DNA from: Aureitalea marina
Lineage (GTDB): Bacteria > Bacteroidota > Bacteroidia > Flavobacteriales > Flavobacteriaceae
Length of the DNA: 64,000 nucleotides
Assembly (NCBI RefSeq): GCF_002943755.1
Contig: NZ_MQUB01000001.1
Location: 1,848,501 to 1,912,500 of the forward strand
Reading direction: 5' to 3'
Shown here: one piece after another, positions 19,268 through 28,862 of the stretch
How positions within the stretch are numbered: the first letter of the stretch is position 1
Layout of the letters: every line of letters begins with the position of its first letter
The notes under the pieces: generated by a model
Databases searched by the model: none
The model's input: only the letters and a program-made list of their open reading frames with translations
Told to the model about the DNA's origin: nothing
Made by a program: the position numbers and the translations under genes

Positions 19268-22200
19268 ATGAGAACAAAGTTTAGTGGAATTTTAACGCTA
19301 TTATTGGCGTTTGTCGTGCAACTGACGTTCGCACAAGAAAAAACTATCTCCGGTACGGTGACTGATAATTCAGGCCTGCCCCTTCCCGGAGTTAACATTA
19401 TCGTAAAAGGCACGAGTAATGGAACACAATCTGACTTTGATGGAAATTACTCCATCCAGGCCAGTGTGGGACAGTCGCTTGTATTTTCTTACGTTGGCTT
19501 CACTACCGTGGAGCAGGCTGTAACTGCCGCAGCCAGCAACATTAGCATCCAAATGCAAGAGGATGCTGCCGAGCTGGATGAGGTAGTTGTAACTGCACAG
19601 GGTATTAAGAAAGAGGCTAAGGCCCTTGGTTATGCGGTAAGCACCGTAGAAGCCGAGGACATCGAGCAAAGAACAGAGGGAGATGTTGCCCGGGTACTTT
19701 CGGGTAAAGCTTCAGGGGTACAGATCACTTCACAGGGTGGTACGTCAGGTTCTGCTACCAATGTAGTTATTCGTGGTTATAGCTCCATTACCGGTAGTAA
19801 CCAGGCGTTATTCATTGTGGATGGTGTTCCATTCTCCAGTGATACTAACGCACAAGGTAACTTCCTTGATGGAAACGTGGGGTCTTCCCGTTTCCTGGAT
19901 CTTGATCCAAACAACATTGAAAGTGTTAACGTATTGAAAGGTCTGGCTGCTGCTACACTTTATGGTACTGCCGGACGTAACGGGGTAATCGTTATCACCA
20001 CCAAGTCTGGTGGTGGAGGAGCAACTGCCTCAGTGAAGAAGACCGAAATTACAGTTAGCCAATCATTCTTCTTCAACGAGATCGCATCTCTTCCTGATTA
20101 TCAGGATGACTACGGTAACGGTTTCGACCAGTCTTTCGGATGGTTCTTCTCTAACTGGGGTCCAAACTTCTCTCCTAACGGAGTGGACGGATACCTTAAT
20201 GACCCAGCCGGACTGATTGATGGGAATGGAACTTTGGCTCACCCATATGATACTTCGGCCTTCCTGAACAACTTCAACGGTGGTAACAACGAATTGAAGA
20301 ACAAATACTCCGGAGCACGTTATCCTTACCAACCATACAACAGTGTTGAGAACTTCTTCAGGACTGGTGCGGTTAGCAACACTTCTATCAACATCCGAGG
20401 TAACTCAGAAGATGGTAAAGTGGCCTTTAACGTGAACTACGGTCACCTGGACGAAGAAGGATTTACTCCAGGTAACGGAATTCGACGTAACACATTGGCT
20501 GTTGGTGGACGTGCACAACTGTCCAACAAATTTACAGCTCAGGCTACTTTGAATTTCTCTCGTAACGATGTTAAGTCTCCTCCAGTAGCGGCCTCTCGAG
20601 GTAACGGTACACTTGGTTTCTCAACATTTGCGAACGTATTCTTTACTCCTCGTTCTGTTGACCTGATGGGTCTTGAGTTCGAAATTCCAGAAAACGGTGG
20701 TTCCATCTATTACCGAAACGGTAACGACATCATCAACCCTCGTTGGTCAGTTAAGAATGCTGGAAGCCGTCAGTTGACAAACCGTGTATTCGGTACTGCT
20801 CAGCTACAATATGATATCACTGATAACCTGAACGTTCTTTACCGTGCTGGTATCGACTTCTACAACGAGCGTAACACGCAGTATGTAAACAAGAACGGGG
20901 TTAACTTCAACCAAGCGATCAACGGACAGTATATCACTTATGATAACAATGTAAGGATCTGGGATCACTACCTATCTGTAGGAGGTGACTACGACCTGAC
21001 AAGCGATTTCGGTCTTTCTTTCACAGCTGGTGCTACTAGCCGTTCGAGAGAGTTCGATCAGCAAGGGGTTCAGTCTGACGGACAGATTGTATTTGGCGTA
21101 TTACGTCACTTCAACTTCTTGACTCAGCAACCAATCCAATTCACTACTTACCGTAACATTATCGGGGTATTTGGTGAAGCTTTGATCGACTTTAGAGATT
21201 ACGCTTTCTTGACACTGTCTGGACGTAATGACTGGGTTTCTAACCTACCAACTGAGAACAACAGTAAGTTCTATCCAAGTATCTCTGGATCGTTCATTCC
21301 AACTCAGGCTTTCCCATCCATCCGATCTAACGGGTTCAACTACCTGAAGATTCGTGCCGGTTTAGGACAGTCTGCTAACTTCCCAACTGGATTCCCAGTT
21401 GTAAACACTGTTGCTCAGAACACTAACGTAAATGGTGGTGCCATCGGAGGTGTAACTACTAACGCAGTTTCAAACTTCCAGGCTAACCCTGATCTGAAGC
21501 CAGAACTTATTTCCGAGTTCGAAGTTGGTTTCGATACTCGAGTATGGGATAACAGAATTACACTGAACTTCTCTTACTTCGATCGTCAGACCAAGGACTT
21601 GATCGTTAACAAGCCGCTTTCTCCATCAACCGGATTTACCAATACTCAAGACAATATTGGTAAAGTAGAAGGTGACGGATTCGAAGCTGACTTGAGCGTC
21701 GATTTCTTTAGAGCAGAGAACGAAGGAGACTTCGCGTGGAACTCTCGAGTGAACTTCACTAAGAGTGAGCAGATCGTAACTGAGCAAGATGAGGATCAAA
21801 TCTTATTTGCCGGATCTACTGCCTCTTTCCTAGGTGCGAATGCCGCAATCGAAGGAGAGCAATTAGGGGTTATCGTTGGAGACCGCGTACTACGCGACGA
21901 AAACGGAAACTTCGTGGTAAATAGTGCCGGTAACTATGTTACTGAATCTCAGGTTACTTTGGACGATGGTCGTCAGATCACTCCAATCATCGGTAATCCG
22001 AACCCTGATTACGTGATGAACTTCATCAACTCGTTCTCTTACAAGAACTTCAATCTGAACTTCCAGGTCAGCCACACTTCTGGTGGTGACATCGCCAGTT
22101 CAACGATTGCTGTACTTCTTGGACGTGGTTTGATCGAAGAGACTGCCGATCGTAAGAACACATTCATTCTTCCTGGTGTACGTCAGGACAATGGACAGCC

Positions 22201-22534
22201 TAACGATATTCAGATCAACAACTCTCAGTACTACTTCTCTAACGTTCTGTTTGGACCAAAAGAGCTGCAAGTATATGATGGTTCTGTGATCCGCCTGCAA
22301 GAGATCTCTCTTGGATACACTGTACCTAAACGTTATCTGGACAAGACTCCATTTGGATCAGTATCTATTACTGCTAGTGGATTCAACCTGTGGTACGATG
22401 CTTACAACACACCTGATGGTGCTAACTTCGATCCTAACGTAGCTGGTGTAGGTATTGGTAATGGTAGAGGATTCGACTACATCAACGGACCTAGTTCCAG
22501 AAGATGGGGTATGAGCATCAAGGCGTCGTTCTAA
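19268..22534 (+). CDS. SusC/RagA-family TonB-linked outer membrane receptor
   Basis: SusC-like proteins are TonB-dependent outer-membrane channels that import glycans, peptides or other large nutrients with a SusD-like lid. The 1088-residue product has a signal peptide (1-23, ending LTFAQ), an N-terminal carboxypeptidase-D-like domain at about 24-105 (SGTVTDNSGLPLPGVNIIVK; SYVGFTTVE), the linker ELDEVVVTAQGIKKEAK, a plug domain at about 115-245 with GTAGRNGVIVITTKSG, and a 22-strand barrel ending in RRWGMSIKASF. Codons are strongly biased to AAC, TTC, GAC and GGT, unlike the neighbouring Omp85 gene, suggesting high expression. It is 18 bases before the susD-like gene. The substrate is unknown, since no degradative enzyme is linked. 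Confidence 0.95.
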   Translation: MRTKFSGILTLLLAFVVQLTFAQEKTISGTVTDNSGLPLPGVNIIVKGTSNGTQSDFDGNYSIQASVGQSLVFSYVGFTTVEQAVTAAASNISIQMQEDAAELDEVVVTAQGIKKEAKALGYAVSTVEAEDIEQRTEGDVARVLSGKASGVQITSQGGTSGSATNVVIRGYSSITGSNQALFIVDGVPFSSDTNAQGNFLDGNVGSSRFLDLDPNNIESVNVLKGLAAATLYGTAGRNGVIVITTKSGGGGATASVKKTEITVSQSFFFNEIASLPDYQDDYGNGFDQSFGWFFSNWGPNFSPNGVDGYLNDPAGLIDGNGTLAHPYDTSAFLNNFNGGNNELKNKYSGARYPYQPYNSVENFFRTGAVSNTSINIRGNSEDGKVAFNVNYGHLDEEGFTPGNGIRRNTLAVGGRAQLSNKFTAQATLNFSRNDVKSPPVAASRGNGTLGFSTFANVFFTPRSVDLMGLEFEIPENGGSIYYRNGNDIINPRWSVKNAGSRQLTNRVFGTAQLQYDITDNLNVLYRAGIDFYNERNTQYVNKNGVNFNQAINGQYITYDNNVRIWDHYLSVGGDYDLTSDFGLSFTAGATSRSREFDQQGVQSDGQIVFGVLRHFNFLTQQPIQFTTYRNIIGVFGEALIDFRDYAFLTLSGRNDWVSNLPTENNSKFYPSISGSFIPTQAFPSIRSNGFNYLKIRAGLGQSANFPTGFPVVNTVAQNTNVNGGAIGGVTTNAVSNFQANPDLKPELISEFEVGFDTRVWDNRITLNFSYFDRQTKDLIVNKPLSPSTGFTNTQDNIGKVEGDGFEADLSVDFFRAENEGDFAWNSRVNFTKSEQIVTEQDEDQILFAGSTASFLGANAAIEGEQLGVIVGDRVLRDENGNFVVNSAGNYVTESQVTLDDGRQITPIIGNPNPDYVMNFINSFSYKNFNLNFQVSHTSGGDIASSTIAVLLGRGLIEETADRKNTFILPGVRQDNGQPNDIQINNSQYYFSNVLFGPKELQVYDGSVIRLQEISLGYTVPKRYLDKTPFGSVSITASGFNLWYDAYNTPDGANFDPNVAGVGIGNGRGFDYINGPSSRRWGMSIKASF

Positions 22535-22552
22535 TTACAAACAAAAATTCTT

Positions 22553-24229
22553 ATGAAAACTATATATAAATTTTTAGTTCTGGCATTGATCTCGAGCGGT
22601 GCGGTCTTTTATTCATGTGAGACTACCGAGCTGGAGTTGTTGGACAACCCCAATGCCCTGTCTGATGATCAGGCAGATCCAAACTTGTTGCTGAATTCTA
22701 TTCAGCGTGCCTATGTCACTAGCTTAGGTACATTGAACGATCGTAGTTCTGAGTTAGCTCGGATCGACTATGTAGGTGGACGTGATTATTTCGCCATGTA
22801 CAACTCTTCTGCCCTGGACGGAACCTGGAACCGGTTCTACTCAGGTATGAGTGCTGACATCAATGTGATCGCAGCTCTTAACGAAGGAGAGGATCAGGAC
22901 CTGCGTTTCCATCTTGGAGTTTCCAAGACCCTGCAGGCTCACCATCTGATGTTGCTTGTAGACTTCCTGGGAGATATCCCATGGTCTGAGGCACTGAACC
23001 CACTTGAGTTCCCGAACCCAAGTGTAGATGATGATGCGTCTGTTTACGCTGTAGCTCTGGCTTTGCTGTTCGAGGCTGATTCTTACTTCGCTGATTTCGG
23101 ATCTGATGCTCCTGACTCTGTGATCGACTTCTTCTACGATGGAGATAACAACAAGTGGAGAAGACTGGTTCAGACTCTGAAAATGCGTCATGCACTTACT
23201 ACAGGAGACTTCAGCCGCTTTACCGGTCTGGTCTCTGAAGGTGGATTCATCAATAACTCTGCTGACGACTTCCAGTTCAACTACGGTACTCAGCTGTTGA
23301 ACCCGAATACACGTCACCCAGATTATAACGCTGATTACACCACTTCTGGTGCCAACATCTATCAGTCTAACTGGCTGATGGAAACCATGCAAGGTGCAGA
23401 TAAAACGGACGGTAGCGATGACGATCCACGGATGCGTTACTACTATTTCCGTCAGGCTGACTGTACTCCAGGTGCCTCTTGTGACCCTGATGGTGACGGA
23501 CAGTTCCTGTCTTGTTCCCTGGAAACTCCTCCTCCTCACTATATCGCTGGTGGCGTAAGCTACTGTTGGTTAGAGGATGGATACTGGGGTCGTGACCACG
23601 GTGATGACGACGGTACTCCTCCGGATAACTTCCTGAGAACTGCCGTAGGTGTATATCCTGCTGCCGGATTGTTTGACGATGATCGTTTCGCCGGTCTGAA
23701 TCAAGACGTAGGTGGTGTCGGAGAAGGTATCGAGCCAATCATCCTGGCTTCTTACGTAGACTTCTGGAGAGCTGAAGTAGCTCTTTCTGCCGGTAACGTT
23801 GGTGGTGCTCGCGACTTTGTAGACGCAGGTATGAACAAGTCCATGGACAAGGTTACCTCTTTTGGTGCCCTGGATGGATCTCGTGATACCTCATTTGAGC
23901 CTTCTCAAGGTGACATCAATGACTACATTGACAGCATAACGTCTCAGATTACTAATACCTCAGACGATAGCTGGAACGTACTAGCAGAGCAGTACTTCAT
24001 CACCATGTACGGTGGTGGTAGTGATGCCTATAACTTCTACAGAAGAACTGGTTATCCAACAACGGTTAAGCCGAACTTAGAGCCTAACCCGGGTGTGTTC
24101 CCAAGAACATTCCTTTACCCTTCTGTTGAAGTAGTTGCTAACCCGAATATTACTCAGCGTCAGGACAACGCTACTCAAGTCTTCTGGGACACAAAACCAG
24201 CAGGACCTGCGTTCCCGCCAGCTAACTAA
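22553..24229 (+). CDS. SusD/RagB-family nutrient-binding lipoprotein
   Basis: A surface lipoprotein that caps the SusC-like channel and binds its cargo. The 558-residue product has a lipoprotein signal with Cys22 (SGAVFYSCETT), then LDNPNALSDDQADPNLLLNS, a start that fits the SusD-like_2 branch better than classical starch SusD. Helical TPR-like segments follow (KTLQAHHLMLLVDFLGDIPW at about 125-144). The C-terminal third includes YFITMYGGGSDAYNFYRRTG, a typical SusD end block. It lies between the SusC-like gene (18 bases) and the third lipoprotein (10 bases). The cargo cannot be told from sequence. Confidence 0.93.
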   Translation: MKTIYKFLVLALISSGAVFYSCETTELELLDNPNALSDDQADPNLLLNSIQRAYVTSLGTLNDRSSELARIDYVGGRDYFAMYNSSALDGTWNRFYSGMSADINVIAALNEGEDQDLRFHLGVSKTLQAHHLMLLVDFLGDIPWSEALNPLEFPNPSVDDDASVYAVALALLFEADSYFADFGSDAPDSVIDFFYDGDNNKWRRLVQTLKMRHALTTGDFSRFTGLVSEGGFINNSADDFQFNYGTQLLNPNTRHPDYNADYTTSGANIYQSNWLMETMQGADKTDGSDDDPRMRYYYFRQADCTPGASCDPDGDGQFLSCSLETPPPHYIAGGVSYCWLEDGYWGRDHGDDDGTPPDNFLRTAVGVYPAAGLFDDDRFAGLNQDVGGVGEGIEPIILASYVDFWRAEVALSAGNVGGARDFVDAGMNKSMDKVTSFGALDGSRDTSFEPSQGDINDYIDSITSQITNTSDDSWNVLAEQYFITMYGGGSDAYNFYRRTGYPTTVKPNLEPNPGVFPRTFLYPSVEVVANPNITQRQDNATQVFWDTKPAGPAFPPAN

Positions 24230-24239
24230 AAAAAATAAT

Positions 24240-25202
24240 ATGAAAACGAGATATAAAGTTTTTGGTCTGATTGCGGCAGCCTTGTTTGCCACATCCTGTA
24301 CCGAAGAAGATAACACAATCGACCAAGTGTTTGATGGAGTAAGCAGCGGTGCCGTACTTCGCGGTATCCAAACCATCTCCAACGAATTGCCGATCGGTAA
24401 TGACGATGCTTCCTTCTCTATCGAACTGGAATACCAGGACAATCAAGATGGAGCCCTGTTGGAAAGCATGGACATTTACATCAAGTACGCTGACAACTCT
24501 CCAGATGAAGGAGATTCCGGCGGAACTCAGGAAGAGAAATTCTATGGTAACGTTGCTGCTGGTCAGTTTACCGAAGGACCTTTTGGACTCCCTCGATTTA
24601 CCCTGACTATCACAGCTGCCGATTTCCTGGCAACTACAGGACTTACTTCTGAGCAGATCTTTGGTGGGGATACCTTCACCACTCGTCTGGAAGTATTCCT
24701 GACCGACGGTCGTCGTTTCTCTGTAGATAACGCTGGTGGTATTATTACCGGTGGATTCTTTAACTCTCCTTTCCAGTACACTACTCCAGTAGTATGTCCA
24801 GTATTGGCCGAGGAATTTGTTGGAGACTACACAGTGGTGAACAACAGTGCCGGTGTACTTGGATTCAATGTATTCGAAGAAGGAGGAACAGTAACTCTGG
24901 TATTGGGTGAGACTTCTGTAGAACGTCAATTCGACTTCATCTTCTTGCCAGATGCAGGAGTTGGACAACCCGCAGACACCTTCATATTGAACTTCGTTTG
25001 TAATGCTACTGTAGTGCCAGCTGGTCAATCGACCAACCTGACTTGCGGAACCGGTCTGACCATCGGACCAGCCCCAAGTGGAGACCAAGGTAGTTATACA
25101 ACAGGTGATGACTCTGTATTCTCTATCATCTTTACCGACAACACTCAAAGTGATTGTGGGGAAGGACCAAAAGATGTTACAGCAACTTTCACTAAGCAAT
25201 AA
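24240..25202 (+). CDS. Sus-operon lipoprotein of unknown function (SusE-like position)
   Basis: A 320-residue lipoprotein with Cys20 after LFATS (MKTRYKVFGLIAAALFATSC), so probably on the outer membrane. I chose the ATG at 24240 because it gives this lipobox and sits 10 bases after the SusD-like gene; the same frame is open further upstream. The N-terminal half (about 30-175) looks like a beta-sandwich (FSIELEYQDNQDGALLESMD); the C-terminal half (about 180-320), starting at CPVLAEEFVGDYTV, contains five Cys. Third genes of this kind often follow susCD pairs in flavobacteria and may bind the same cargo. No family assigned. Confidence 0.8.
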   Translation: MKTRYKVFGLIAAALFATSCTEEDNTIDQVFDGVSSGAVLRGIQTISNELPIGNDDASFSIELEYQDNQDGALLESMDIYIKYADNSPDEGDSGGTQEEKFYGNVAAGQFTEGPFGLPRFTLTITAADFLATTGLTSEQIFGGDTFTTRLEVFLTDGRRFSVDNAGGIITGGFFNSPFQYTTPVVCPVLAEEFVGDYTVVNNSAGVLGFNVFEEGGTVTLVLGETSVERQFDFIFLPDAGVGQPADTFILNFVCNATVVPAGQSTNLTCGTGLTIGPAPSGDQGSYTTGDDSVFSIIFTDNTQSDCGEGPKDVTATFTKQ

Positions 25203-25222
25203 TAATCTTGCACAGATTAAGA

Positions 25223-25250
25223 AAGCCGTCCTTCGGGACGGCTTTTTTAT
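25223..25250 (+). terminator. Intrinsic terminator with UUCG tetraloop
   Basis: AAGCCGTCC (25223-25231), the loop TTCG, and GGACGGCTT (25236-25244) form a 9-bp perfect stem closed by a very stable C(UUCG)G loop and followed by a T run to 25249. It ends the Sus-like triad, 20 bases past its last stop codon. Confidence 0.92.
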
Positions 25251-25254
25251 TTTG

Positions 25255-25262
25255 TAGTTTTG
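25255..25262 (+). promoter_or_regulatory. TANNTTTG -7 box before the 25278 lipoprotein
   Basis: TAGTTTTG matches the Bacteroidota -7 box exactly and lies 15 bases before the ATG. No TTG occurs at the right distance upstream, where the Sus terminator hairpin sits, so the promoter would be weak or helped by an activator. Confidence 0.35.
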
Positions 25263-25277
25263 CCCCAATCATCAATT

Positions 25278-26018
25278 ATGCGCTTGAAGAACTTACTCTT
25301 TATTTTAATTTCTAGTTTACTTATCGCGTGCGGACAAGAACACAAAAATGAGATCAGTGCACAACAGATCATCGAACGTTCCATCGAATCGTATGGGGGT
25401 GAAGCATTTTTTAACTCTGTTGTATCGTTTGAAGTAGATGATCTCAAATACAATTTGATCAGAAAGGATCACATTACCGATTTCACTGTAAGCCGACTTA
25501 AGGACTCCATGGATTTGGTAGGAAGGTATCAGAACGGGCTTTTGGAATATTATGTTGATGGCGAGCTGCAGGAATTAGGCACCTACAATCTTAGAATATT
25601 GAGGGGAAAATTAGACGGATTCACCTATATGAATTCAATTCCTCACATTTTGATTCAAAATGCTATCACACTAACAAGGATGGCAGATGTGACAATCAGG
25701 AACAAACCTCAACTGGTTGTAGAGGCCAAATGGTTGAAAATCGAGGATCAGGATCAGGATATCCTTTATCTCTACCTCGACCCAGAGACCTATAGGATCA
25801 ACTATACCGCAGAGCAACTTGAAGTTACCGGAGGTTATCCCCAATTTAAACGATATTTCAACTTTCAGGAAGTCAACGGACTGCTATTCGCTGATTACTA
25901 TTCCTTTGCCAGAAAGGACAGTGTTGAACTGGATAAGATGTACCAACGATTTGAGCTGGCGGATCTCCGAGAACTGGACCAGATCAACCTAAAAGACATA
26001 GAAGTGATCTATCCCTAA
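25278..26018 (+). CDS. Outer-membrane-type lipoprotein, DUF6503-like
   Basis: A 246-residue lipoprotein: the signal MRLKNLLFILISSLLIACGQ has a clear lipobox with Cys18. The rest is mostly beta-strand with blocks IIERSIESYGGEAFFNSVVS, KYNLIRKDHITDFTVSR and YRINYTAEQLEVTGGYPQFK. This layout resembles LolA/LolB-fold lipoproteins, and I place it near the DUF6503 group of flavobacteria, from memory only. I chose the ATG at 25278; a TTG 18 bases earlier would spoil the signal peptide. It precedes rlmB by 4 bases and may be co-transcribed with it. Confidence 0.7.
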   Translation: MRLKNLLFILISSLLIACGQEHKNEISAQQIIERSIESYGGEAFFNSVVSFEVDDLKYNLIRKDHITDFTVSRLKDSMDLVGRYQNGLLEYYVDGELQELGTYNLRILRGKLDGFTYMNSIPHILIQNAITLTRMADVTIRNKPQLVVEAKWLKIEDQDQDILYLYLDPETYRINYTAEQLEVTGGYPQFKRYFNFQEVNGLLFADYYSFARKDSVELDKMYQRFELADLRELDQINLKDIEVIYP

Positions 26019-26022
26019 GCCT

Positions 26023-26757
26023 ATGAAAAGAGAATTCACTGTTTTTGGAATATACCCGGTAATAGAGGCAATCAAGTCCGGTAAGTCCTTGGACAAGCTG
26101 TATGTGATCAAGGACAGTCAAAACCCGAAGATCGATCAGATACTGCAGTTGGTCCAGGAAAGTGATACTACCGTAGTGGAAGTTCCAGTGGAAAAATTGG
26201 ACAGATTAACTCGCTCCAATCACCAAGGTGTGGTAGCGACCCTCTCTCCTATTTCTTTTATCTCCCTGGACGACCTGGTAGAAAACAGCTTGGAAAAACC
26301 CACTCCGGGGCTGATCCTGGTGTTGGATCAAATAACGGATGTTAGAAATTTTGGTGCGATTATCAGAACAGCTGAATCTACTGGGGTGGACGGGATCATC
26401 ATCCAAAAGAAAAGTGGTGCTCCGGTAAGTGGGGACACCGTTAAAACCTCTGCAGGAGCAGTTTTCAACGTCCCTATCTGCAAGGTAGACCACATCAAAG
26501 ACGCCATCTACTACTTACAAGGATCTGGGTTTACAACCCTTGCTGCAACGGAAAAAGCGCAGCAAGATATCTACACAGAAGACCTTAGCGGGTCCGTGGC
26601 CTTGATCATGGGTTCTGAGGGCAGAGGTATTGCCCCTTCTGTTCTGAAGATAGTAGATACGCAAGTAAAACTACCGATGCTGGGCAAGATCAATTCCTTA
26701 AATGTATCCGTTGCCTGTGGAGTGTGTTTGTACGAGATCGTACGCCAAAGACTATAG
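26023..26757 (+). CDS. rlmB: 23S rRNA (guanosine-2'-O-)-methyltransferase, SpoU/TrmH family
   Basis: SPOUT-class methyltransferase that by family methylates the 2'-OH of a guanosine of 23S rRNA (G2251 in E. coli). The 244-residue product has the N-terminal substrate-binding domain (1-85; FGIYPVIEAIKSGKSLDKLY) and the knotted domain with motif 1 RNFGAIIRTAESTGVDGI (108-125), motif 2 IMGSEGRGI (about 195-203) and motif 3 LNVSVACGVCLYEIVR. The tRNA enzyme TrmH is the main alternative, but the N-terminal domain favours RlmB. The end overlaps the convergent rhomboid gene by 6 bases. Confidence 0.9.
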   Translation: MKREFTVFGIYPVIEAIKSGKSLDKLYVIKDSQNPKIDQILQLVQESDTTVVEVPVEKLDRLTRSNHQGVVATLSPISFISLDDLVENSLEKPTPGLILVLDQITDVRNFGAIIRTAESTGVDGIIIQKKSGAPVSGDTVKTSAGAVFNVPICKVDHIKDAIYYLQGSGFTTLAATEKAQQDIYTEDLSGSVALIMGSEGRGIAPSVLKIVDTQVKLPMLGKINSLNVSVACGVCLYEIVRQRL

Positions 26758-27489
26758 ATCGTCCTTTCGGGAGCGAAAGCGATAAATGATCTTAATCGGT
26801 TCTTCCTCTGCTTGCTCTTCTTTTGGTAAATCTCCAATAAAATTACCATCATCGTCAAATTGCTGCATGAATTCGTCATCATCAGGATTGTAATTAGGCG
26901 ATTCCCACGCATATCGAGCCACAGGAGGCTTCTTTGGTCGCAATAGCAATGCGAGTACCAAACCAACAGCAAAACCCGAAATATGGCCTTCCCAGGAGAT
27001 CTTAGGATCTATAGGAAAGAGATACCAGATAAAACCGCCATAGAGAAACACTACGATCAGGGCAATAGCCATGAGCCTGTAGTGCCTGGAAAATGCTCCC
27101 TTGAAGAATAGAAATGAAGTGAGCATATACACTACCCCACTAGCGCCTATGTGCATGGCAGGGCGCCCGATAAGCCAAGTCATCAATCCTGTTAATAGCA
27201 CGCCCAAAATTACAACCCGCCAACGAATAGACCGGTAGAAATAGAACAAGCCCATGCTCAACACCAATAGGGGTACTGAATTATTAAACAGGTGTTCCAA
27301 GCCACTGTGTATAAATGGACCTGTTAAGATACCGATCAGACCTTCAGCGTGCAGCGGATAGATCCCGTAACGGTTAAAATTGACACCAAACCGAACCTCT
27401 ACCCAGAAAACCAACCACAGGGAGAGCACGAATAAGAGAGGATATACCAATACATCCAGGCTAAAGACAAGTTTCACAGTCTTGGTCAT
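26752..27489 (-). CDS. Rhomboid-family intramembrane serine protease
   Basis: Rhomboids cut membrane proteins inside the bilayer with a Ser-His dyad. The 245-residue product has about six membrane segments. The HxxxN-type motif is in HSGLEHLFNN (61-70), the catalytic Ser is Ser117 in GASG (115-118), and the catalytic His is His169 in EGHISGFAVG. The last 60 residues form an acidic, cytoplasmic tail (NPDDDEFMQQFDDDGNF), absent from GlpG. Substrates are unknown. It is convergent with rlmB (6-base overlap) and divergent from rarA. Confidence 0.88.
   Translation of the reverse strand: MTKTVKLVFSLDVLVYPLLFVLSLWLVFWVEVRFGVNFNRYGIYPLHAEGLIGILTGPFIHSGLEHLFNNSVPLLVLSMGLFYFYRSIRWRVVILGVLLTGLMTWLIGRPAMHIGASGVVYMLTSFLFFKGAFSRHYRLMAIALIVVFLYGGFIWYLFPIDPKISWEGHISGFAVGLVLALLLRPKKPPVARYAWESPNYNPDDDEFMQQFDDDGNFIGDLPKEEQAEEEPIKIIYRFRSRKDDL
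26758..26783. repeat. Inverted repeat at the rlmB / rhomboid convergent junction
   Basis: CTTTCG (26764-26769), loop GGAG, CGAAAG (26774-26779), with outer ATCG (26758-26761) and CGAT (26780-26783). It lies within the last codons of the rhomboid gene, just past the rlmB stop. No T run follows on either strand, so it may be a bidirectional 3'-end structure rather than a standard terminator. Confidence 0.45.
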
Positions 27490-27543
27490 AACTCAAACCT
27501 CTCAAAAATTACTCCCTTTTACAAATTTGTGCAGATTTGTCAG

Positions 27544-27571
27544 TTGATGAATAACCGAAATCGTACTTTTA
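27544..27571 (+). promoter_or_regulatory. Promoter of rarA
   Basis: TTG (27544-27546), 17 bases, then TACTTTTA (27564-27571), one mismatch from TANNTTTG. The start codon follows only 7 bases later, so the transcript would be leaderless or nearly so. Confidence 0.5.
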
Positions 27572-27578
27572 GTCACCT

Positions 27579-28862
27579 ATGAGTGCACCACTGGCAGAAC
27601 GGATGAGACCTACCTCCCTGGCCGATTATATCAGCCAGAGACATCTGGTTGGACCTGAGGGCTCGCTCAAGGCACAACTTCAAAGTGGCATGATCTCATC
27701 CATGATCTTTTGGGGACCTCCCGGTACGGGAAAGACCACCCTTGCCCAGATCGTTGCTAATGAATCCGGCAGACCATTCTACACCCTAAGTGCAATAGAC
27801 AGCGGTGTTGCTGCTGTTAGGGAAGTTATTGCAAAGGCAAGGAAAAGCAACGACCTCTTTACCGCTAAGAATCCCATCCTCTTCATTGATGAGATCCATC
27901 GCTTCAGTAAATCGCAACAGGATTCCCTGCTAGGAGCGGTTGAAAAAGGTTGGATCACCCTGATAGGAGCAACAACAGAGAACCCAAGTTTCGAAGTAAT
28001 CCCTGCCCTGCTGTCACGTTGCCAAGTTTATGTTTTGAACCCATTTGGGAAGGAGGACCTCGAGGTATTGCTAAAAAGGGCACTGGAGGAGGACGATCAA
28101 CTCAGAGCTAAAAAAGTGACCCTTAAGGAGACCGAGGCCCTGATCCGTCTTTCAGGAGGTGATGGCAGGAAACTACTCAATATGCTAGAACTGATTGTCC
28201 TGTCAGAGCCAGGCGAGCAAGTGGAGATCACAGACCAAATGGTATTGCAAAAGGTTCAGCAGAACACGGTGCTATACGATAAGACGGGAGAACAGCATTA
28301 TGATATCATATCGGCCTTTATTAAATCGATCAGGGGAAGTGACCCTCATGCAGCTGTCTATTGGTTGGCTCGGATGGTAGAAGGCGGGGAAGATGTCAAA
28401 TTCATCGCCCGACGATTGGTCATTTTGGCCTCTGAGGATATCGGTCTGGCCAACCCAACTGCACTGGTGATGGCTAACAACACCTTCCAGGCTGTAAACC
28501 TAATCGGTTATCCGGAAGCCCGGATAATACTCAGCCAATGCACCATCTACCTGGCAACTTCTCCTAAGAGCAATTCTGCCTATGCCGCAATTAAGAAAGC
28601 CCAGCAGTTGGTCAAACAGACCGGGGATCTATCGGTGCCTTTATCTATTCGGAACGCACCTACTAAATTGATGAAGGAGTTGGGTTATGGTCAAGACTAC
28701 GCTTATGCCCACGATTATGAAGGTAATTTTACACCTCATGAATTTCTGCCAGAAGAGATTTCAGGTACCTCTCTCTACGCTCCAGGAAATAATAAAAGAG
28801 AACTTAGTCTGCAGACCTATTTAAAGGGCTTGTGGCGAGATAAATACGATCAGGGAAGTTGA
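27579..28862 (+). CDS. rarA: Replication-associated recombination protein A (AAA+ ATPase)
   Basis: RarA (MgsA) is a clamp-loader-like AAA+ ATPase acting at stalled replication forks with SSB. The 427-residue product has Walker [14 protein letters not shown] (45-57), Walker [13 protein letters not shown] (98-109), sensor 1 [13 protein letters not shown], and the C-terminal tetramerisation domain with [19 protein letters not shown] and [20 protein letters not shown]. Length and motifs are full. The 3' end overlaps the convergent VCBS lipoprotein by 13 bases. Confidence 0.95.
   Translation: MSAPLAERMRPTSLADYISQRHLVGPEGSLKAQLQSGMISSMIFWGPPGTGKTTLAQIVANESGRPFYTLSAIDSGVAAVREVIAKARKSNDLFTAKNPILFIDEIHRFSKSQQDSLLGAVEKGWITLIGATTENPSFEVIPALLSRCQVYVLNPFGKEDLEVLLKRALEEDDQLRAKKVTLKETEALIRLSGGDGRKLLNMLELIVLSEPGEQVEITDQMVLQKVQQNTVLYDKTGEQHYDIISAFIKSIRGSDPHAAVYWLARMVEGGEDVKFIARRLVILASEDIGLANPTALVMANNTFQAVNLIGYPEARIILSQCTIYLATSPKSNSAYAAIKKAQQLVKQTGDLSVPLSIRNAPTKLMKELGYGQDYAYAHDYEGNFTPHEFLPEEISGTSLYAPGNNKRELSLQTYLKGLWRDKYDQGS

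Noticed and set aside
22841-23539. A 232-codon frame antisense to the susD-like gene
   Set aside because: It is Val/Arg/Ser-rich without any family block, and there is no promoter or separate context. The codon bias of the SusD-like gene explains the openness.
24222-25268. A 348-codon open frame on the minus strand opposite the third Sus-like gene
   Set aside because: It is wholly antisense to a lipoprotein gene with a clear signal and terminator. Its translation is Ser/Cys-rich without recognisable domains, and it would cross the UUCG terminator. It is a by-product of biased codons in the real gene.
27521-27530. Perfect 10-bp palindrome ACAAATTTGT between the rhomboid gene and rarA
   Set aside because: Short, AT-rich and single; chance occurrence is likely and no second half-site supports an operator.
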